IMG/VR virus record: IMGVR_UViG_3300028384_001275
Span: 40,524 to 104,523 of that record
Reading direction: 5' to 3' (one strand)
Length of the DNA: 64,000 bases
From: a virus
This document shows positions 60,501 through 64,000 of this stretch, one piece after another. Within the stretch, counting starts at the first letter, position 1, and each line of letters starts with the position of its first letter. Below the pieces are notes generated by a model that worked only from the letters and a program-made list of their open reading frames with translations, did not search any database and had not been told where the DNA came from. The position numbers and the translations under genes are program-made.

Positions 60501-62714
60501 GGCACAGCACATAACGCCAGCTTTGCTAACGATGCAGATGCTCAGTTGAGAGTTGCTGGTGGTGTTGGCATCGTCCAAGATCTTTATGTTGGTGATGATT
60601 TTTATATCGGCAAAGTTAGCAACACTGATACTATTGAATTTAGTGTCCTTGGTGAATCTGGTGCTACAACAATCGGTCGTGTCGGACAGGGTGGCGTTAC
60701 TGATGGCAGTCTGACAGTCCACGGTGATGTCATTTTCAATCGTGATGTTACTTTCAACGGTGATGCTCTGACGTTTGGTGTTAACAACTCTGATGTGTTG
60801 ACTGTCAACGCAGTATCTACTTTCACCGACAGTGTAACGATCAATCAGAATCTGACGGTTGATGGTAACACAGTCTTGGAAGGCAACCTGACCGTTAATG
60901 GCACAACCACAACTATCAACTCCACCACACAGACTCTGGACGATCCTGTCTTCACTCTGGGTGGTGATACTGCTCCTACTGGCACAGATGCCAAGGATCG
61001 TGGTATTGAATTCCGTTATTACGATACCAGTGCAAAGGTTGGTTTCTTTGGTTGGGATAACTCCGCATCACGTTATGCTTTCTACGATAACGCCATTAAT
61101 TCTTCTGAAGCATTCTCTGGCACTCGCTCTGGTATTGATGCAGGTAGCCTTAAGCTCTTTGATACTACTAACGCAACTAACGCTGCAACTGGCACACTTA
61201 TTGTTGGTGGTGGTGCTGCTATTGGTCTTGATTTGTATGTAGGTGATGATTTGGTTGTCACCGATGATGGATCTTTTGGTGGCAATGTAAATATTACTGG
61301 CACTCTTGACGTTACTGATGATTTCGCTGTATCTACGAAATTTACAGTCGATGCACAGACTGGCAATACTTTCGTTGATGGCACATTCACTGTTAACGGC
61401 AATAGCACTATCGGTAATGCTGGCAGTGATTCTCATACAGTAAACGGCACAGTTGCTTTCAACCATGCAATCACATCTACAGATATTACAGCCGACCAGA
61501 TTGAAATTGGTGTTGACGGTCCAACTGAAATTAGCACCACTGCTGGTAATCTCATCCTTGACTCCGTTGGCGGCACTGTCAATATCACAGATAATGCTGA
61601 CGTAGATGGTAACCTCAATGTTGATGGCAACACACAGATTGATGGTACGCTCACGGTTGATGGCAACACGACTATCGGCAAGTATTCTACCGCTAATCAC
61701 ACGGTTAACGGTACTGTCACATTCAACCAAGCGATTACTTCCACCAACATCACGGCGGACGAAATCAAGATCGGAGTAGATTTCAATAACATGATCAGCA
61801 GCACGAGTGGGGTGCTTGCTCTTAAAGGTGAGAATGGCACGGTTGCTATTTCTCAGGGTAGTAATTTGCTTGTTGAGGGTAACTTAACAACGAGAGGAAA
61901 TAGCACACTTGGTAATGCTTCTACCGATACTCATACTGTTAACGGTACTGTCACATTCAACCAAGCGATTACCTCTACAGATATTACTGCCGATAACATC
62001 AAGATTGGTGTTGATGCATCAACTGAAATCAGCACCACTGTAGGTAATTTGATTCTTGATTCCTTTGGTGGTACGGTCAACATCACTGATAATGCTACTG
62101 TCAGCGGCACTTTGGTCGTATCTGATCAGGCAACTATCAATGATACTCTGATTATCGATTCTACTAATGAAAACTTTATCATTAGATCTTCGGCAGTTAA
62201 TAAATTTACCGTTGATACCGATAACGGCAACACCTTTATTGCTGGCACAATTCAGGTTGAAGGTCTGACAACCATCAATGACAATATTGATATTAACGGT
62301 AACGCTGATATCTCTGGCACATCTACATTGGGCGGTGTTGTTAATATCACTGATACTACTAACGCATCTACTGGCAACAGCTTTTCTTCCTCTGGTGCTC
62401 TGCAAGTTACTGGTGGTGCATCTATCGCCAGAGACGTAGCGATCGGTGGAGATATTCAGGTCTATGGTGACTTTGAGGTTGACGGTAACGTCGTCCAGAA
62501 AAAGGTAACCAGGAATTCCGTGGTCGTGTTGAATTTACTAAGAATGAGACTGCAAATCGTCTTACTGACAACTGTGCAATCATGGTGCCCCAAGGTGGCA
62601 TCGCGGTTTACGAAGATTCTTTCTTCGGTCAGAAGATCTTCGTTGGTCCTGACAATGCAGAAACAATTACTTTCTTCGGTGCCACGGGTAACATTACTGC
62701 AGATGGCACTGTAA
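57579..62714 (+). CDS. Tail fibre protein, frame 0 part (frame broken near 62504)
   Basis: A 1711-codon frame with a fibre N-terminus (MANRIQLRRDGAQQWANVNP, then LGIEIDTSRIKIGDGVTAW) like the Mtd N-terminal domain. The rest is beta-fibre repeats: two diverged copies of a module with TVNG/DGTTTT, RG(V/I)EFRYYDT and GFFGWD (residues 596-722 and 1091-1224), then three 80-residue repeats with HTVNGTV and ITADxIxIGVD. After codon 1642 (AAG at 62502-62504) the frame becomes nonsense of about 70 residues (VTRNSVVVLNLLRMR ...). The fibre sequence goes on in the -1 frame. It should bind host receptors at the tail periphery. Confidence 0.8.
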   Translation: MANRIQLRRDGAQQWANVNPILAQGELGIEIDTSRIKIGDGVTAWNSLRYERPLETESNTANTLVKRDSDGNFEAGSITASLIGNAATATRLANARQIQLGGDMSGAGTFDGSSNLTITAELNYVTALPHYDAENLGATGTYTRFTVDSRGRIVNADNPTALSDFGITDAQPLDSDLTSLAGMSGFGIISRQSEGTLVNRTITGGSGRVIVNNGNGQSANPFVDLADTTVVVGTYNQLNSRDPLYNPKVSVTTGEETVNSPNFEVDRYGRLIYANTSPIATATEGAKSGTSFTTYDNAVAYSRFSKIIASNGRCYQAAIRDIPAGLGEPSHNTQNGDNDDQGGWRDLGSDTIEQKGLASFDQEDFNVDDNGHVTIAANAIENSQLQSLGHLMFTDQNATETFELDPERTTDNAYHGITKLNHINVNNRTGGSVFRIVGYDTAEYPFQPGILDQGNSYPAIAPDDADGNGLATSGSSLTGAVDINLDTTIAGNITLDVTKANQFIKRTSGNLEIALEVNEATNRSMDINVTNTGAGDATFNLTADQDITISVTDVDHRVNVEDFHFQDNVLSTTNSTMVLDPNDDDDATGVVRIRGDLTVDGTTTTVNSTVTTIQDPIITLGGEDTLTVDDNLDRGVEFRYYDTQERFGFFGWDEDYADSNIWTGTGGYRFLYNATNTNEVFAGTDAALIAGNLRLTTNTGSTSTTSGTLVVTGGVGVSGDVHIQETVTVGNQVEINDSVVIKSDNEDFLIQTSAGATKFSVDTDTGNTVIEGTVDITLETKIYDKLVVRATNRSFKVQNGSAVDKFVVDSDNGNTEIEGTLDVDGGVTFNSTLDVDLATTLNNTLDVDLDSTFHDDITLDTTGKFFTITNGTDQKFRVTSTNGNTDIEGSLNVAGVNTFERTNNIAVATTDSNITLSTGGNATFAGGVNMDKDLRVGGDIYLADRLVVKDAGTARTRPSLLNNVDVLYRTYMGGGTAHNASFANDADAQLRVAGGVGIVQDLYVGDDFYIGKVSNTDTIEFSVLGESGATTIGRVGQGGVTDGSLTVHGDVIFNRDVTFNGDALTFGVNNSDVLTVNAVSTFTDSVTINQNLTVDGNTVLEGNLTVNGTTTTINSTTQTLDDPVFTLGGDTAPTGTDAKDRGIEFRYYDTSAKVGFFGWDNSASRYAFYDNAINSSEAFSGTRSGIDAGSLKLFDTTNATNAATGTLIVGGGAAIGLDLYVGDDLVVTDDGSFGGNVNITGTLDVTDDFAVSTKFTVDAQTGNTFVDGTFTVNGNSTIGNAGSDSHTVNGTVAFNHAITSTDITADQIEIGVDGPTEISTTAGNLILDSVGGTVNITDNADVDGNLNVDGNTQIDGTLTVDGNTTIGKYSTANHTVNGTVTFNQAITSTNITADEIKIGVDFNNMISSTSGVLALKGENGTVAISQGSNLLVEGNLTTRGNSTLGNASTDTHTVNGTVTFNQAITSTDITADNIKIGVDASTEISTTVGNLILDSFGGTVNITDNATVSGTLVVSDQATINDTLIIDSTNENFIIRSSAVNKFTVDTDNGNTFIAGTIQVEGLTTINDNIDINGNADISGTSTLGGVVNITDTTNASTGNSFSSSGALQVTGGASIARDVAIGGDIQVYGDFEVDGNVVQKKVTRNSVVVLNLLRMRLQIVLLTTVQSWCPKVASRFTKILSSVRRSSLVLTMQKQLLSSVPRVTLLQMAL
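61690..62110 (+). repeat. Tandem fibre repeats
   Basis: Part of a threefold repeat starting near 61430. GGTACTGTCACATTCAACCA is exact at 61709 and 61944. The repeats encode HTVNGTV(A/T)FN and then ITST(D/N)ITAD and GNLILDS(V/F)GG. Confidence 0.75.
62499..62505 (+). other. Frame junction AAA AAG G, possible -1 slip site
   Basis: Codons AAA (62499-62501) and AAG (62502-62504) are followed by G. Reading back one base gives GGT AAC CAG GAA TTC and joins exactly to the downstream fibre frame. A -1 slip would leave the AAG-decoding tRNA on AAA, but the preceding codon would shift onto GAA (a mismatch). I see no clear downstream stimulator. A lost G in GGG explains it equally well. Confidence 0.6.
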
Positions 62715-64000
62715 CTGCTGCTACTCTTAGTGCTACCACAGGTAACATTAGCACTGTCAATACCACTTCTAATGCTAACATTGGCGGATCGATTATTGTC
62801 AATACTAACAAGTTTATTGTTGCTGGAGCTACAGGTAATACTGATATTGCAGGTGCCCTTGCAGTAACTGGAGGGACCACCTTATCGAGCACACTGACAG
62901 TTAATAATGCAGTTGACTTTAATAACACCTTGAATGTTGATGGTGCCACTACACTAAATGCTGCACTGACACAAAATAGCACAAGCCTCTTCAAGGATAA
63001 TGTGGTTCTGCGTGGTGCTTCTAAGACACTGAAGCTGCAAAATGGATCTTCCCAAGATCGTATTACCATGTCTTCTACCACTGGTAATATTACGGCAACT
63101 GGTGCAGGTGACTTTGGATCCATGTCCATCACTGGTAACACAACTGTTGGTGGCACTCTGGGTGTAACGGGTCAGATCACTGGTGATGTTACTGGCGACT
63201 TGACGGGCACATCAGATAAGACAGATCTGGTGGAAATTACTGATACTCCCACATCAAACCTGACTTACTACCCTGTTTTCGTATCTGCTAACACTGGATA
63301 TACTGAAATTCGGACAGACTCTGGTCAACTGCAATATAATCCTTTTGAGAATAGACTGACAGTTAGTAACTTCCGATCAACCACCGACTTTGAAGTCCAA
63401 GGTAACTTGAATGTTACTGGTGCATTGACCTTCTTCCAGTCTCAGGTTGGTAGTATTGCCAACCATGATACTGACGCTCTGTCAGAAGGGACTACTAATC
63501 TCTACTACACCAATGAGAGAGTTGATGATCGTGTTGCAGCACTGATCAATGGCGGCACAGGTATTTCGGCAACGTATAATGATGCTGGTAACCTGCTGTC
63601 TCTTGCTGTTGACTTTGGTGAGATCAATACTGATAATCTGACTGAAGGTAGCACTAATAGATTCTTCACTCAAGCGAGGACAAGAAATGCTTTTACTTAT
63701 GGCACTGGTATTCAGCACGACGGCAGTGGCACTATTTCAGTTACTCAGTCGGATATCAATACAGACAATATCACTGAAGGGTCCACTAACCTCTTCTTCA
63801 CTCAGGCTCGCGCTCGTGGTGCATTCAGTGTTACTGGCGACCTCGGTTACAATGCTTCTACTGGTGTCTTTAGCTTCACCGAGCGCACTGATGCTGAGGT
63901 AAACGGTCTTGCTGATGCTCGTATTGCACTGAATGTCGGCACAAACCTTGATCTGAGTAATCAGGACACGGATGATCTGTCAGAAGGTACTACTAACCTT
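62504..64000 (+). CDS. Tail fibre continuation in -1 frame, 3' end outside window
   Basis: This frame is open from the junction to the window edge, about 499 codons, and encodes typical fibre sequence: GNQEFRGRVEFTKNETAN, DSFFGQKIFVG, then repeats of LSEGTTNLYYTNERVDDRVAA and LTEGSTNRFFTQARTRNAF. It has no good start of its own near the junction; the first ATG is at 62581 inside conserved sequence and lacks a ribosome-binding site. It is therefore the second half of the same fibre rather than an independent gene. Confidence 0.75.

Overview
The window looks like the tail/baseplate half of a large contractile-tailed (T4-like) marine phage, most probably a cyanomyovirus infecting Synechococcus or Prochlorococcus. 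This rests on the T4-type order gp25 - gp6 - (gp7 position) - gp8, on PAAR and NlpC/P60 tail-tip proteins, on T4-like late promoter motifs (TATAAATA, CTAAATAA, CATAAATA), and on small proteins of types I recognise from cyanophages. Every convincing gene is on the + strand. I saw no tRNA, integrase, CRISPR array or insertion sequence.

Region 1 (1-12600) is accessory. It carries six 2-oxoglutarate/Fe(II) dioxygenase genes plus one JmjC/cupin-like gene. It also carries a possible restriction endonuclease beside a DNA methyltransferase broken into two overlapping frames, a superfamily II helicase, and about twenty tiny genes chained by ATGA/TGATG overlaps. Expression units begin at a repeated promoter element (GTATATTAAAAGAGTC at 6435, 7270 and 9098, with a shorter relative at 12652) and some are closed by hairpins. 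A non-coding stretch at 11878-12133 and the small gene after it hold four copies of TTTTCCACA, a DnaA-box-like word. A second stretch at 12600-12890 has interlocking inverted repeats.

Region 2 (12891-57495) is the late structural block. In order it holds an NlpC/P60 peptidase, an AbrB-like protein, a 1404-residue structural protein, PAAR, small proteins, gp25, gp6, a 6965-residue giant in the gp7 position, a YHYH/Ig-like protein, a structural protein ending in a complete type-1 copper (cupredoxin) site, a Gly-rich repeat protein, gp8 with a repeat insertion, and a 2434-residue DUF4815-type tail protein. The giant is a mosaic of GSGY repeats, a YHYH domain, a propeller-like segment, LamG and carbohydrate-binding-like modules, an alpha-helical repeat with a C-x-x-D ... 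GGN signature, and a C-terminal Ig-like domain. The GSGY modules recur in at least four neighbouring proteins, suggesting exchange between baseplate genes.

Region 3 (57579-64000) is a tail fibre gene with an Mtd-like N-terminus. Its reading frame breaks at 62499-62505 (AAA AAG G) and continues in the -1 frame to the window edge. This is either a one-base deletion or error, or a frameshift site. The first gene (5' end) and this fibre (3' end) are cut by the window.
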